DNA from: Desulfurobacterium indicum
GTDB lineage: Bacteria > Aquificota > Aquificia > Desulfurobacteriales > Desulfurobacteriaceae
Assembly (NCBI RefSeq): GCF_001968985.1
Contig: NZ_MOEN01000004.1
Coordinates: 1 to 64,000 of the forward strand
Direction of reading: 5' to 3'
Length of the DNA stretch: 64,000 nucleotides
Every line of letters starts with the position of its first letter. Positions within the stretch are counted from its first letter, which is position 1. A model generated the notes under the pieces. It made no database searches and had not been told where the DNA came from. It saw only the letters and a program-made list of their open reading frames with translations. This document shows, in pieces, positions 53,416-62,178 of this stretch. The position numbers and the translations under genes are program-made.

Positions 53416-54360
53416 ATGAGAATACCCGATATAGCATACTTTGACATTTTTAAAAAATACGACAGTATAAGGCAAGAAGAGCTGGAAAGATATAACCTTG
53501 AAGCAGCTTCTGGCAAAAAGCTTCTAAAACCATCAGACGACCCTGTAAACTTTGTAAGAGCTTTAAGGTATAAAAAACTGAACAAAAACATAGAAACATA
53601 CCTCAGAAACAGTGACCTTGTCTTAACAGACCTTGATACAGCAGAATCCACCATGGGAACAATAGTAAACACTGGCGAATCTTTAAGAGCAAAAATTGTT
53701 CAGATCCTAAACACAGGTGTGATAAACGACAATGAAGCTAAAGCATTAAAAGATTACTTTCTGAAAATAAAAGACTACATTATTAATCAGGCAAACATCT
53801 CCGTAGGCGGAGATTTTCTTTTTGGAGGGATAAAATCAAAAACGGCTCCTTTCGCACCTGACGGAACATACCAGGGAGAAACCGAAGAAACAACCGCTCC
53901 CGTGTCAAAAGGTGTCGAACTTAACACTACATTCAACGGAGCAGAATACATGGGAGTAAATTACGCTTCAGGTAAGATACTTCTGGTTGATGTAATAGAC
54001 ACAATTGTAAATGCAATAGACAACGGTAATCTTGATCAACTTAACGACATGACTATAAGCGTTGATCTTGACAACACTGGAACACCCAGGCAGATGAAAA
54101 TCCTCGATGCTTTTGATGCAGGTTTGTCAAAAATAATGGAGCACCGCTCCCAAATAGGAAGTCAAATAGCAACATTAACCGATTTAAAAACACAAAACGA
54201 ATCCTTAAAACTTAAATTCACAAATCTTGTATCGGAAATGGAAGATGCTGACTATTCAGAAACGATAATGAACCTTCAAAAAAGCCAAACTGCATACCAG
54301 GCACTTCTGGCTGCAATATCAAACACAAAAGACTTAAGCCTGTTAAACTTCCTCAAATAA
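53416..54360 (+). CDS. flgL: Flagellar hook-associated protein 3 (FlgL)
   Basis: A 314-residue flagellin-like junction protein. It begins RIPDIAYFDIFKKYDSIRQEELERYNLEAASGKKLLKPSDDPVNF, the FlgL/flagellin N-terminal pattern (SG.k...psDDP), and ends with MEDADYSETIMNLQKSQTAYQALLAAISNTKDLSLLNFLK, the matching C-terminal coiled coil. It follows flgK after 11 bases and closes the operon at a strong terminator. Confidence 0.92.
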   Translation: MRIPDIAYFDIFKKYDSIRQEELERYNLEAASGKKLLKPSDDPVNFVRALRYKKLNKNIETYLRNSDLVLTDLDTAESTMGTIVNTGESLRAKIVQILNTGVINDNEAKALKDYFLKIKDYIINQANISVGGDFLFGGIKSKTAPFAPDGTYQGETEETTAPVSKGVELNTTFNGAEYMGVNYASGKILLVDVIDTIVNAIDNGNLDQLNDMTISVDLDNTGTPRQMKILDAFDAGLSKIMEHRSQIGSQIATLTDLKTQNESLKLKFTNLVSEMEDADYSETIMNLQKSQTAYQALLAAISNTKDLSLLNFLK

Positions 54361-54364
54361 CTTC

Positions 54365-54383
54365 AGAGGGGCAATGCCCCTCT
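54365..54383 (+). terminator. Terminator of the flgN-flgK-flgL operon
   Basis: AGAGGGGC, AAT, GCCCCTCT and then TTCTTTTTCTC: a strong hairpin with T-rich tail right after the flgL stop. Confidence 0.93.
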
Positions 54384-54478
54384 TTCTTTTTCTCTTCTTT
54401 ATGAGAAAATAAATTTTGTAGCGAAAATCCGGTGCAGGTTTATATTTTTAACTGCCATTAATCTTCAGGAGATAAGGA

Positions 54479-55408
54479 ATGAAAACTGCCTTGAAGTTTA
54501 AATATTTAGATACCGAGAAAACAGGACTTGCCATTGCACCTGATGATTTTGACGCAAATTACAACGAAAGAGCTGTTGTAGAAACGGACAGAGGTGTTGA
54601 AATAGTAAAAGTTTTAGGAGTATATAGAATCAACGAAGAAACTTTCGAAAGCTTCGGATTCAAAGAAGAAAACACGTTTAAAGTTCTCAGAAAACCCACA
54701 AACGAAGATTTAGACAAATTCAGAGAAAACGAAAAATTCTGCCGGGAAGCAATACCTATCTGTAAGGAAAAGATAAAGAAACATGAGCTACCGATGAAAC
54801 TTGTTAAAGCATACACAACATTAAACAAAGAAAGACTGGTATTTTATTTCACATCCGAAACCCGCGTTGATTTCAGACAGCTCGTCAGGGACCTTGCATC
54901 TCATTTCAGATTGCGAATAGAACTCAGACAAATAGGTGTCAGAGACGAAGTAAAAATGATAGGTTCTATGGGAATGTGCGGGAAAGAATGTTGTTGCAAA
55001 GAATACCTTGAATGTTTTGACTCTATATCTCTATCAATGGCAAGAATCCAGGGATTACCACCAAACCCGGCAAAACTTTCAGGTGTCTGTGGAAGGCTCA
55101 TGTGTTGTTTAAAGTATGAAGAGCCTATATACCGTATAAGAGAATACCTTCCTCAGATAGGAGAAACCATAACTATTAACGGAACAACCGGGAGAGTCGT
55201 TGACGTCAACATACCAACTGAAACCGTTACACTTGAAGTTGACTCAGGAGTAAAAAAACAGATAGACATAAGAACGTTTATCCCCGATGAAGAATGGGAA
55301 AGATACACCGAGGAAGTAAAAAAATTCGTAGACGACAAATTCAAATGTTTTACAAAGGCGAGCACAGACCATGAAACTGAAGAAGAAATACCAGAGCAGG
55401 TTGAATAA
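54479..55408 (+). CDS. ricT: PSP1-domain protein, RicT/YaaT type
   Basis: A 309-residue protein of the PSP1/RicT family. After the beta-rich N-terminal part (VVETDRGVEIVKVLG near 40) comes the conserved cysteine block GSMGMCGKECCCKEYLECF (about 160-178) and LSGVCGRLMCCLKYEE (about 200-215), the Fe-S-associated region of RicT. In Bacillus RicT works with RicA and RicF on RNA maturation; in other bacteria the role is unknown. AGGAGA precedes the ATG. The radical SAM gene overlaps its end by 38 nt. Confidence 0.88.
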   Translation: MKTALKFKYLDTEKTGLAIAPDDFDANYNERAVVETDRGVEIVKVLGVYRINEETFESFGFKEENTFKVLRKPTNEDLDKFRENEKFCREAIPICKEKIKKHELPMKLVKAYTTLNKERLVFYFTSETRVDFRQLVRDLASHFRLRIELRQIGVRDEVKMIGSMGMCGKECCCKEYLECFDSISLSMARIQGLPPNPAKLSGVCGRLMCCLKYEEPIYRIREYLPQIGETITINGTTGRVVDVNIPTETVTLEVDSGVKKQIDIRTFIPDEEWERYTEEVKKFVDDKFKCFTKASTDHETEEEIPEQVE

Positions 55409-56171
55409 CCTTTTTGTATATGAAACAGAAGATGGCTTTCATATAGAATCTGTGTTTTACAGAGGAGATACACTCTGTATCTCCACACAGGTTGGATGTC
55501 CTATCGGATGCCATTTTTGTGCTTCAGGAAACAAAGGCTTTTTCAGAAACCTATCCGAAGAAGAGATAAAACAACAGTATCTGCTCTTAAAAGAGAAACT
55601 TCCTATCAAAGGAATTGCAATAGCAGGCATAGGAGAACCTTCTTTTAACGTTAATTCAGTTTTAAAAGCATTAATTTTTTTTAAAAACAAAAAGCTCAAA
55701 GTAACAATAACAACGACTGGCTATCCAGATAAAGAATTTCAAAAACTCCTATTATCGAAACACGACGGAATAACACTCTCTATCCACGGATTTTCAAAAT
55801 CAGTAAGGCAAAAACTGTTTAAACTAAATTTTCCATTTGAAAAAACACTTTCAACATTTGAAAATTACATAAAACAGCTATCAAAAACAAAACGAAAAAA
55901 GTATCAGCTGGGATATCTTTTACTTGACGGTGTTAATGATTCCAAAGAAGAGTTATCAAAACTTGCCGAACTGGCGAAAAAATACAGTTTAACCGTAATG
56001 CTAATGATGTATAACCCGGTGGAAACAAGCCCCTTTAAACCTGTATCACCGGAAAAGTATGAGGAAAACTTCAGATTCTTGAGAAAGCACGGGATAAGAG
56101 TAACTTTAAGCAACCGATTCAGAACAGACCCCCTCGGAGGATGTGGAACTTTAACCATAGCAAGGACCTAA
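55371..56171 (+). CDS. Short RlmN/Cfr-like radical SAM protein
   Basis: A 266-residue radical SAM protein. The [4Fe-4S] motif CPIGCHFCASGNKGFFRNLSEEEI (about residues 41-64), IAGIGEPSFNV (about 82, the GEP SAM-binding motif), ISIHG-like SLSIHGFSKSVRQKL and the C-terminal GGCGTLTIA, with the methyl-carrier cysteine, all match RlmN/Cfr methylases of C2 adenosine in rRNA and tRNA. It lacks the roughly 80-residue N-terminal domain of standard RlmN (about 350 residues). It may be a second, specialised paralogue. It overlaps ricT. Confidence 0.85.
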   Translation: MKLKKKYQSRLNNLFVYETEDGFHIESVFYRGDTLCISTQVGCPIGCHFCASGNKGFFRNLSEEEIKQQYLLLKEKLPIKGIAIAGIGEPSFNVNSVLKALIFFKNKKLKVTITTTGYPDKEFQKLLLSKHDGITLSIHGFSKSVRQKLFKLNFPFEKTLSTFENYIKQLSKTKRKKYQLGYLLLDGVNDSKEELSKLAELAKKYSLTVMLMMYNPVETSPFKPVSPEKYEENFRFLRKHGIRVTLSNRFRTDPLGGCGTLTIART

Positions 56172-56173
56172 AA

Positions 56174-56965
56174 ATGAACCGTTTTAGCTGCTACGTAGAT
56201 GTAGAAAGATTTTTAGGCGAACCCGTAAAAGAACTTGCCCAATTCCTGTGCTGTCTAAGGAGAGGGAAACGCTTTGAAACAATACTTCTGGTAGCACGAT
56301 TTTTAGAAAAAGTTAACAAGGTCGGAGACTTTTACAGTTTCAAGAACTCACCTAAAAAAAGTAAATTTTTAAAAGAATTACCGCTATCTGATGAAGACAA
56401 AGAGATATTGTGGAAATTAATAAGCAGATTTTTCCTTAAACACTGTGAAAACTCTTCAGGCGTAGAAATTCCTCAAAACGACCTTATCTCTCTCAGGAAA
56501 GGACGACTCTTTGAGGAAATAGTATACAGAATAGGACTCGCGAAAAGATGGAAGGTTGATCTCGTTTCAATGCACTGCCAGCCAATGTTAAACGGCAGAA
56601 AGGTAGAAATAAAATGCGGAGATAAAACCATTTCCGGAAAAAACCTAGATGTGGTTTTCTGGGGTAAAGATTACATTGAAGGTTACGAATGTAAATCAAA
56701 CGTAGCATTCTTTATACAACTTGGAATGGGGCACAGCGAAAGAGCAAGGAAGATAAGGGACAAAATAAGATATCTAAATCAACTTGCAAAATTCTTAAAA
56801 AGACATTTCCGGGAAGCTGAAATAACACTGGCAAGTTTTGCCCCCGATAGAAGCTACGAAAAATTCATTCCTGTAATAAAAAAGTGGATAGTAAAATGCG
56901 GAGAAGATGACAGAATTCATTTCAAAATAAAAACCATAGAGGAGATACTAAAAGAAGTAGAATAG
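56174..56965 (+). CDS. Putative PD-(D/E)XK nuclease-fold protein, otherwise unknown
   Basis: A 263-residue protein. The first 100 residues are helical and unrecognised. Then GRLFEEIVYRIGL (about 110-122, candidate motif-I Glu), KNLDVVFWGKDYIEGYECKSNV (Asp159, Glu172-x-Lys174) and a helical region with HSERARKIRDKIRYLNQLAKFLK give the order E, D, ExK of the restriction-endonuclease-like fold. ATG 56174 directly follows the radical SAM stop; the frame extends further upstream. Location after ricT and an RlmN-like gene suggests an RNA- or DNA-processing role. No family was recognised. Confidence 0.55.
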   Translation: MNRFSCYVDVERFLGEPVKELAQFLCCLRRGKRFETILLVARFLEKVNKVGDFYSFKNSPKKSKFLKELPLSDEDKEILWKLISRFFLKHCENSSGVEIPQNDLISLRKGRLFEEIVYRIGLAKRWKVDLVSMHCQPMLNGRKVEIKCGDKTISGKNLDVVFWGKDYIEGYECKSNVAFFIQLGMGHSERARKIRDKIRYLNQLAKFLKRHFREAEITLASFAPDRSYEKFIPVIKKWIVKCGEDDRIHFKIKTIEEILKEVE

Positions 56966-56994
56966 GGGGCAAAAGTCGCCCCACCAAAATACTG

Positions 56995-58356
56995 TTACTG
57001 AAGGTCAACTATTTCCACATTATCTATCTTAAACGGATCATCATAAGGTCTTCTCAAACAGATAAAGCCTGGTCTATTTAAAGCAGGGTCGTTATCCGTA
57101 ATATCAATCAGTTTTTTATCATCGACAAATGCTTCTATTCTGTTTCCTTTGACTTTGAAACTCACCGTATACCAGCCGTTAACGTTTCTCGGCTTAAATC
57201 GGTTCTCGGCAATTTTTACATTACTGTCACCTGCAAACTTGAAAATTCTGACCCAATCGGGACCGAAAACAGCCTCATAACCGGCAGACGGACTTTCTGA
57301 AGCTCTAAAAATAATTCCAAGATCTTTATAACCACCAATCTCCTTATTAAGCGTTATCTGAAAATCTTTATATATCCTTCTTGCCAAGCAAATTTTTCCT
57401 TTTAATTCCGCAACTTTTCCTATACGCCCATCCATTTGAACTGCCTGAACAACTTTAACATTCTTACCCTGCCAGGGACCAAACGGTGCCATCTGACCAA
57501 GACCATATTTTTCAAAATCCTCCGTAAAGACTTTTCCGATACTCATCGTTCCTGCGCTTCCCTGAGAAGCAGAAGTTTGCGTTACAGATACAGACTGGGC
57601 TGACGAAGGCTTTAAAGGTTGAACACTTTCTCCTCCCGAAGAATATCTGTAATAATCCTCAGGTATATTCTGAGCTATCGCCTTCACAGCATTATCTATC
57701 ATAACCATAATAGCCTTTTCCATAGGCGTATTTTTATACTCTTCAAGCCCAACTCCCAGAGGCACCTTTCCGAAAAGACCGCCACCAAGACCTCCTACAC
57801 TGAAACTTGAAGCCTTACCTTCAACCCTTGTTGAACTTAAAATCCTTCCGGTTCTTACATCAACAAGTTTAATTATGGCAGCGATGTATGCCTCCTTTGT
57901 TCCCACCTTAACTCCACCAAGGAATGGAACTTTAGGAAGCAATCCGCCAACTCCTATTCCAAAACCTCCAGCATTAGGTTCAAAAGCAACTATAGCCCCT
58001 GTAACGGCAATATCAGCTCTTTCAAGTGGTCCTCCAGCCGGTCCGACAGGTGCTCCAAAACTCCTTTCAGACTGAATAGCAGATATTTCATCTCCCCTTT
58101 CAAGGACTATAAATTTGCCACTCTGCATCAAAGCATCTTGAAGCATTTCTGAAATTCCGCTTCCTATACGTCCGTTACACTTTGCCGCTTTACACTTAAA
58201 GCTGAGAACAGCTATCCTCGCCTTTTTGCCTTTATAAGAGGCTATAGCATTAATATTCTGTGGTGTTGTTCTTACAGTAGTAGCTGTCCCTCCACACCCA
58301 GCAACAAAAACAGCTGAAAGTATAAAGACACTTAAAACAGCAATACTCCTCCTCAT
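56995..58356 (-). CDS. CsgG-like lipoprotein with a C-terminal LamG/DUF1080-like domain
   Basis: A 453-residue outer-membrane lipoprotein candidate: lipobox VAGC (Cys21), then a CsgG/FlgT-like domain (RIAVLSFKCKAAKCNGRIGSGISEMLQDALMQSGKFIVLERGD, about 46-90; ADIAVTGAIVAF; IIKLVDVRTGRILSSTRVEG; and a C-terminal helix). A Ser/Gln linker (about 245-275) follows, then a beta-sandwich of about 180 residues (WYTVSFKVKGNRIEAFVDDKKLIDI), as in concanavalin-like DUF1080 domains. CsgG forms export pores; the fused domain suggests glycan or surface binding. No curli genes are nearby. Confidence 0.75.
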   Translation of the reverse strand: MRRSIAVLSVFILSAVFVAGCGGTATTVRTTPQNINAIASYKGKKARIAVLSFKCKAAKCNGRIGSGISEMLQDALMQSGKFIVLERGDEISAIQSERSFGAPVGPAGGPLERADIAVTGAIVAFEPNAGGFGIGVGGLLPKVPFLGGVKVGTKEAYIAAIIKLVDVRTGRILSSTRVEGKASSFSVGGLGGGLFGKVPLGVGLEEYKNTPMEKAIMVMIDNAVKAIAQNIPEDYYRYSSGGESVQPLKPSSAQSVSVTQTSASQGSAGTMSIGKVFTEDFEKYGLGQMAPFGPWQGKNVKVVQAVQMDGRIGKVAELKGKICLARRIYKDFQITLNKEIGGYKDLGIIFRASESPSAGYEAVFGPDWVRIFKFAGDSNVKIAENRFKPRNVNGWYTVSFKVKGNRIEAFVDDKKLIDITDNDPALNRPGFICLRRPYDDPFKIDNVEIVDLQ

Positions 58357-58430
58357 TCCAATACCCCCAAAATTATTTTCCCAATATTAATTTTAATATT
58401 AGAGTTTTATTTGAACAAGAGCTCTTAAAA

Positions 58431-59327
58431 TCAAGTTTTTCTACGCAAGGAAAGATATATCCAGCCTGAAAGTGCTGTAAAACCTGACATACAAAGAATA
58501 AGAGTATGGAAATAGACAGCATAAGGAAGTGCTTTTTTAGCACTCATTCCTATAAGAGAAAATCCCCCTACCATTCCTGCTTCAAACGTTCCAAATCCTC
58601 CTACGCTATGAATAGGTAGAATCGTTGTAAATTCTGCAAATGTCGAAACAAAAATAGTTTTGAAGAAACCAAGTCCCAAATGAGCAGCATTTAAAATAAA
58701 CATAAAAGCCGTAAATTTCAAAATCCATATACAAATTGAAAATAGAAACATCAGCAATAATTTATCCGCACGGAAAAGCACCGCCGATGCAACTATCAAT
58801 TTTTCAAAAAACGGTATCCTCTCTTTAAAAAAACAAAGAAACTTATAAATCACAAAAAGCAAGATTACTATAAGCAAAACAGCAAGTATGGGAAAAAATA
58901 TCAACCTCTTATCAGAAAAAGAGACATAAAACAAAGATAACAGAAAGAGAACAGATAAAGACACCAGATCAAATATCCTTGCACCGAACAAAATAACCGA
59001 AGAACGAGTTATTTCTATGCCGTAAAGCTTCTTCAATATAAGAGGGAATGAGGTTTCTCCGGAACGAAAAGGCATAATATTGTTAAAAAAAGTGTGAATC
59101 CCTATTACTGAAGCCATCTCTGAAAGAGGAATTTCATCGATATAAAGCTTGAGTCTTAAAGCTCTGAAAATGTAAACAAAAACATAAATAAACAGTGAAA
59201 AAGCAATATCTTTATAACTCAAATCCCTCAGCATATTGGAAATCTGAGAAAAAACATCATACCTATAAAGAACATACACAAAAAGTAAAAGGATTAAAAC
59301 GGAAATTAAGAAATTACTCTTCTTCAC
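58431..59327 (-). CDS. UPF0104/LPG-synthase-TM-like integral membrane protein (flippase-like)
   Basis: A 298-residue protein with about eight membrane helices and the family landmarks FRALRLKLYIDEIPLSEM near 54, FFNNIMPFRSGETSFPLIL near 85 and HSVGGFGTFEAGMVGGFSLIGM near 238 (P/G-rich loop). Members of this family (lysylphosphatidylglycerol synthetase TM region) are thought to flip or modify lipids. It overlaps the ArnC-like gene by 14 nt and so belongs to the lipid-glycosylation operon. Confidence 0.82.
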   Translation of the reverse strand: MKKSNFLISVLILLLFVYVLYRYDVFSQISNMLRDLSYKDIAFSLFIYVFVYIFRALRLKLYIDEIPLSEMASVIGIHTFFNNIMPFRSGETSFPLILKKLYGIEITRSSVILFGARIFDLVSLSVLFLLSLFYVSFSDKRLIFFPILAVLLIVILLFVIYKFLCFFKERIPFFEKLIVASAVLFRADKLLLMFLFSICIWILKFTAFMFILNAAHLGLGFFKTIFVSTFAEFTTILPIHSVGGFGTFEAGMVGGFSLIGMSAKKALPYAVYFHTLILCMSGFTALSGWIYLSLRRKT

Positions 59328-60279
59328 TATTAATAACTCTCCTTATAACGTAAGGTTTCTTATTTTGAGACTCAAAATAGATGCGCATCAATATCTCGCT
59401 GATAATACCTGTAGTTAACATCTGAAGCCCAGAGATTATGAACATAACCGATATAATAAGAAGCGGTCTGCCTCCTATAGAATGCCCCATAATCTTTATA
59501 CCCATAAGGTAAGAAAAAAAGACAAGACCAATAAATAAAAGCGTTAAACCTATACCACCAAAAAAATGAATCGGTTTCTGCATATACTTTTTAACAAACC
59601 AGACATAAAATAGGTCAACAATTACCTTAAAAGTCCTTGAAATACCATATTTTGATTTTCCATACTTTCTTGGATGATGCTTTACAGGTATCTCTATGAT
59701 TTTATCCGGAGAAGTAACAGTCGAAACAACTGCAGGTATAAACCTGTGCATCTCACCGTAAAGTCTTACCCGTTTTATAACAGAACTTCTATAAGCCTTT
59801 AAAGAACAGCCATAATCGTGAATTTTTATACCTGTTAACCTTCCTATCAACCAGTTTGCTATCTTTGAAGGCAGTTTTCTTGAAATGGCAGCATCCTTAC
59901 GATTTTTTCGCCATCCGCTTACAACATCATAACCTTCTTCTATCTTTTCAAGGAGCCTTGGTATGTCGTCAGGATCGTTCTGCAAATCTCCATCCATTGT
60001 AATAATCACATCACCGGTAGCCATATCCATACCTGCCATCATCGCAGGTGTCTGTCCAAAATTCCTGGCAAACTCAACAACTTTCACTCTCTTATCCTTT
60101 GCGGCAATTGCCTCAAGCTTCTCAATGGTTTTATCCGTGCTACCGTCATCAACAAAAATTATTTCATAATCAAGAGAAAGAAATTCAACAACCTTTTTTA
60201 TTCTCATGTAAAGCTCGTCAACATTATCTTCTTCATTGTAAAGTGGAACCACTATAGAAATTTTCTTAATATCCTTCAT
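59314..60279 (-). CDS. Polyprenyl-phosphate glycosyltransferase (ArnC/DPMS-like GT2)
   Basis: A 321-residue GT2 enzyme that would charge a polyprenyl phosphate with a sugar. Motifs: ISIVVPLYNEEDNVDELY (about 8-25), IIFVDDGSTDKTIE (about 40-53), ARNFGQTPAMMAGMDMATGDVIITMDGDLQNDP (about 72-104, with DGD metal motif) and the C-terminal pair of membrane helices (about 232-300). Its product is the likely donor for the neighbouring ArnT-like GT39 proteins. It overlaps both flanking genes by 14 nt. Confidence 0.92.
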   Translation of the reverse strand: MKDIKKISIVVPLYNEEDNVDELYMRIKKVVEFLSLDYEIIFVDDGSTDKTIEKLEAIAAKDKRVKVVEFARNFGQTPAMMAGMDMATGDVIITMDGDLQNDPDDIPRLLEKIEEGYDVVSGWRKNRKDAAISRKLPSKIANWLIGRLTGIKIHDYGCSLKAYRSSVIKRVRLYGEMHRFIPAVVSTVTSPDKIIEIPVKHHPRKYGKSKYGISRTFKVIVDLFYVWFVKKYMQKPIHFFGGIGLTLLFIGLVFFSYLMGIKIMGHSIGGRPLLIISVMFIISGLQMLTTGIISEILMRIYFESQNKKPYVIRRVINSEEE

Positions 60280-61825
60280 TTTTCTCTCCCGAAGTTATTA
60301 TTACCAGTTTATGCTTTGTCAAAAGTTCTTGTTTAGTATCAAGCACTCTATACGGAACCTTTAAATTTTTAAGCCTATTCTCTCTCGTAACGATTAAAAC
60401 ATCCCTCTTCTTCAATACTTCGGAGGCTTTTTTAAAATCTATTTGCGGAATTTTACCCTCACCGTAATAATAAACAATTTCAGGACTTGTATAGGCAAGC
60501 GAATAAACAGAAATTTTCGGATGCTGAAGTTTCATCTCTCTCAATTCCTTTCCTATAAAAGGCTTGGCTCTATAAGGTTCAAGCGCAGGTAAAGTAATCC
60601 ATTTAAACAGGATCATTGCAGATAAAAAACCAAAAACAAGCGGTTTGTAAGGTTCATTGCTCTTTAAAATAAAAAACACGGAAAAAGCGATAGGCAGAAC
60701 CATAACCGCGGCAACAAGAGGCAATCCTTTCAGAATAAGCGCAGCAGGAACGGCAAGAATAAGAATAAACAACAAGAACGCCGTCAAGTAATAGGGCAGC
60801 TTCTCTTTATAATTCCTAACATAATAAGTAGTTAAAACGGCAAACGCCGGAAAAGACGGAAGCAAATAGTGGGCAAGCTTTGTATGAGCTATTTGAAAGA
60901 ATCCACAAACCACGATAAACCAAACCGCCGAAAACATCAACAAATCGTCAACAAATATCTTCTTCCTGTCCTTCCAAAATCTATAAATTGCAAATAAAAA
61001 CACAACGGAAAAAGGAAGGAACATCCACGGATAATTGGCAAGATAATACCACCATTCAGTCGGATGACCTGGAATTTTTGATGTAAACCTTTCTATATTA
61101 TGGAAAATTATAAAATCCCTGAAGAAAAGATATCCATGCTTTTTCAAAATAGCCGCATACCAGGGAGCCACTATAACCGTAAAGAGGGTAAATCCCGAAA
61201 ACCACGGAATCTCTTTAAAAGTTTTTATCAAATCACGGCGCAGAACAAGATAAACAACAGCAACAAGCCCGGGAAGACCAAGTCCTACTGGTCCCTTAGT
61301 TAATGTTGCAAATCCCGCAGCTGCAAAAGCAGCAAGATAACATCTTTTTTTCTTCTCATGATAAGCGTTGTAAAAAGCCATCAAAGAAGCCGATATAAAA
61401 AAGGTTAAAACAATATCAGGCATCGCAGCGGAAGACATAACGATAAAGTCAAGCAGAGAAAGGAGTATGAGAGAAGACCAGAACGCGAATTCCTCATCTT
61501 TCCACTTCTTTATCCATAGATAAAGCATGAGCACCAGCGCCACACCGAAGAGAGAAACAAAAAGCCTACCACCAAATTCATTTACACCGAAAAGTTTGTA
61601 ACCTGCAACAATGAGCCAATAAACAAGGATTGGCTTATCAAAACGATACTCGTAATTATAGTAGGGAGTTATATAATCCTCGCTCTTTACCATTTCATGA
61701 GCAGCTTCAAGGTATTTGGGTTCATCTTTATCAAAAGCAGAGTAGAAACCGTTAGGCAGAACAAAAAGAGCAACTGACAGAAAAGCTAAAATCAAAAGTT
61801 TCTTATCTTTCAAAATTTTATTCAT
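60266..61825 (-). CDS. ArnT-like GT39 membrane glycosyltransferase
   Basis: A 519-residue membrane protein with about 11 helices. The first periplasmic loop has the GT39/ArnT signature FYSAFDKDEPKYLEAAHEMVKSEDYITPYYNYEYRFDKPILVYWLI (acidic DE.. catalytic site, about 28-75), and GFATLTKGPVGLGLPGL lies near 170. The enzyme takes a sugar from polyprenyl phosphate and attaches it to lipid A or another acceptor. ATG 61825 has GGAGAGG upstream; a GTG two codons earlier is less likely. First gene of the leftward ArnT-ArnC-flippase unit. Confidence 0.9.
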   Translation of the reverse strand: MNKILKDKKLLILAFLSVALFVLPNGFYSAFDKDEPKYLEAAHEMVKSEDYITPYYNYEYRFDKPILVYWLIVAGYKLFGVNEFGGRLFVSLFGVALVLMLYLWIKKWKDEEFAFWSSLILLSLLDFIVMSSAAMPDIVLTFFISASLMAFYNAYHEKKKRCYLAAFAAAGFATLTKGPVGLGLPGLVAVVYLVLRRDLIKTFKEIPWFSGFTLFTVIVAPWYAAILKKHGYLFFRDFIIFHNIERFTSKIPGHPTEWWYYLANYPWMFLPFSVVFLFAIYRFWKDRKKIFVDDLLMFSAVWFIVVCGFFQIAHTKLAHYLLPSFPAFAVLTTYYVRNYKEKLPYYLTAFLLFILILAVPAALILKGLPLVAAVMVLPIAFSVFFILKSNEPYKPLVFGFLSAMILFKWITLPALEPYRAKPFIGKELREMKLQHPKISVYSLAYTSPEIVYYYGEGKIPQIDFKKASEVLKKRDVLIVTRENRLKNLKVPYRVLDTKQELLTKHKLVIITSGEKNEGY

Positions 61826-61850
61826 GCACACCTCTCCGAAAACAAAAGGA

Positions 61851-61880
61851 CTGACGTAATTATAACCGAGATAGTATAAT
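61851..61880 (+). promoter_or_regulatory. Candidate promoter of the zinc-ribbon/GT39 operon
   Basis: CTGACG (61851-61856), 18 bases, then a perfect TATAAT (61875-61880), about 30 bp ahead of the zinc-ribbon gene. Confidence 0.6.
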
Positions 61881-61908
61881 TCACTGGGAAATATTATGGA
61901 GGTTTGAA

Positions 61909-62178
61909 TTGAAATTCAAGAAGCTCTTCAAATGTTCACACTGCGGAAATGCTGGAGAATTTGAATATATAGGTTCACGAAACATCAACAAAAATGGAGA
62001 AGTTAAGGAAATAGTAGGAAACAAAGAGCTCTGGGTCAGTTACTACCGATGCCCAAACTGTAACATTATAGACATAGAGATGCATCCTGCCGGCGAAAAG
62101 CCGGACATTCCAGAAGAATTCTTTAAAGAGGTGTTGATTAATGAAGAAGATAAAGAAAATACTACCACCGATAGATAA
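61909..62178 (+). CDS. Small zinc-ribbon protein of unknown function
   Basis: An 89-residue protein with two CxxC knuckles, FKCSHCGNAGEF (about 8-19) and YYRCPNCNIIDIEM (about 46-59), forming a zinc ribbon with an acidic tail. The start is TTG 61909 after TGGAGG. No family was recognised. It overlaps the following GT39 gene by 38 nt, indicating translational coupling. Confidence 0.75.
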   Translation: MKFKKLFKCSHCGNAGEFEYIGSRNINKNGEVKEIVGNKELWVSYYRCPNCNIIDIEMHPAGEKPDIPEEFFKEVLINEEDKENTTTDR

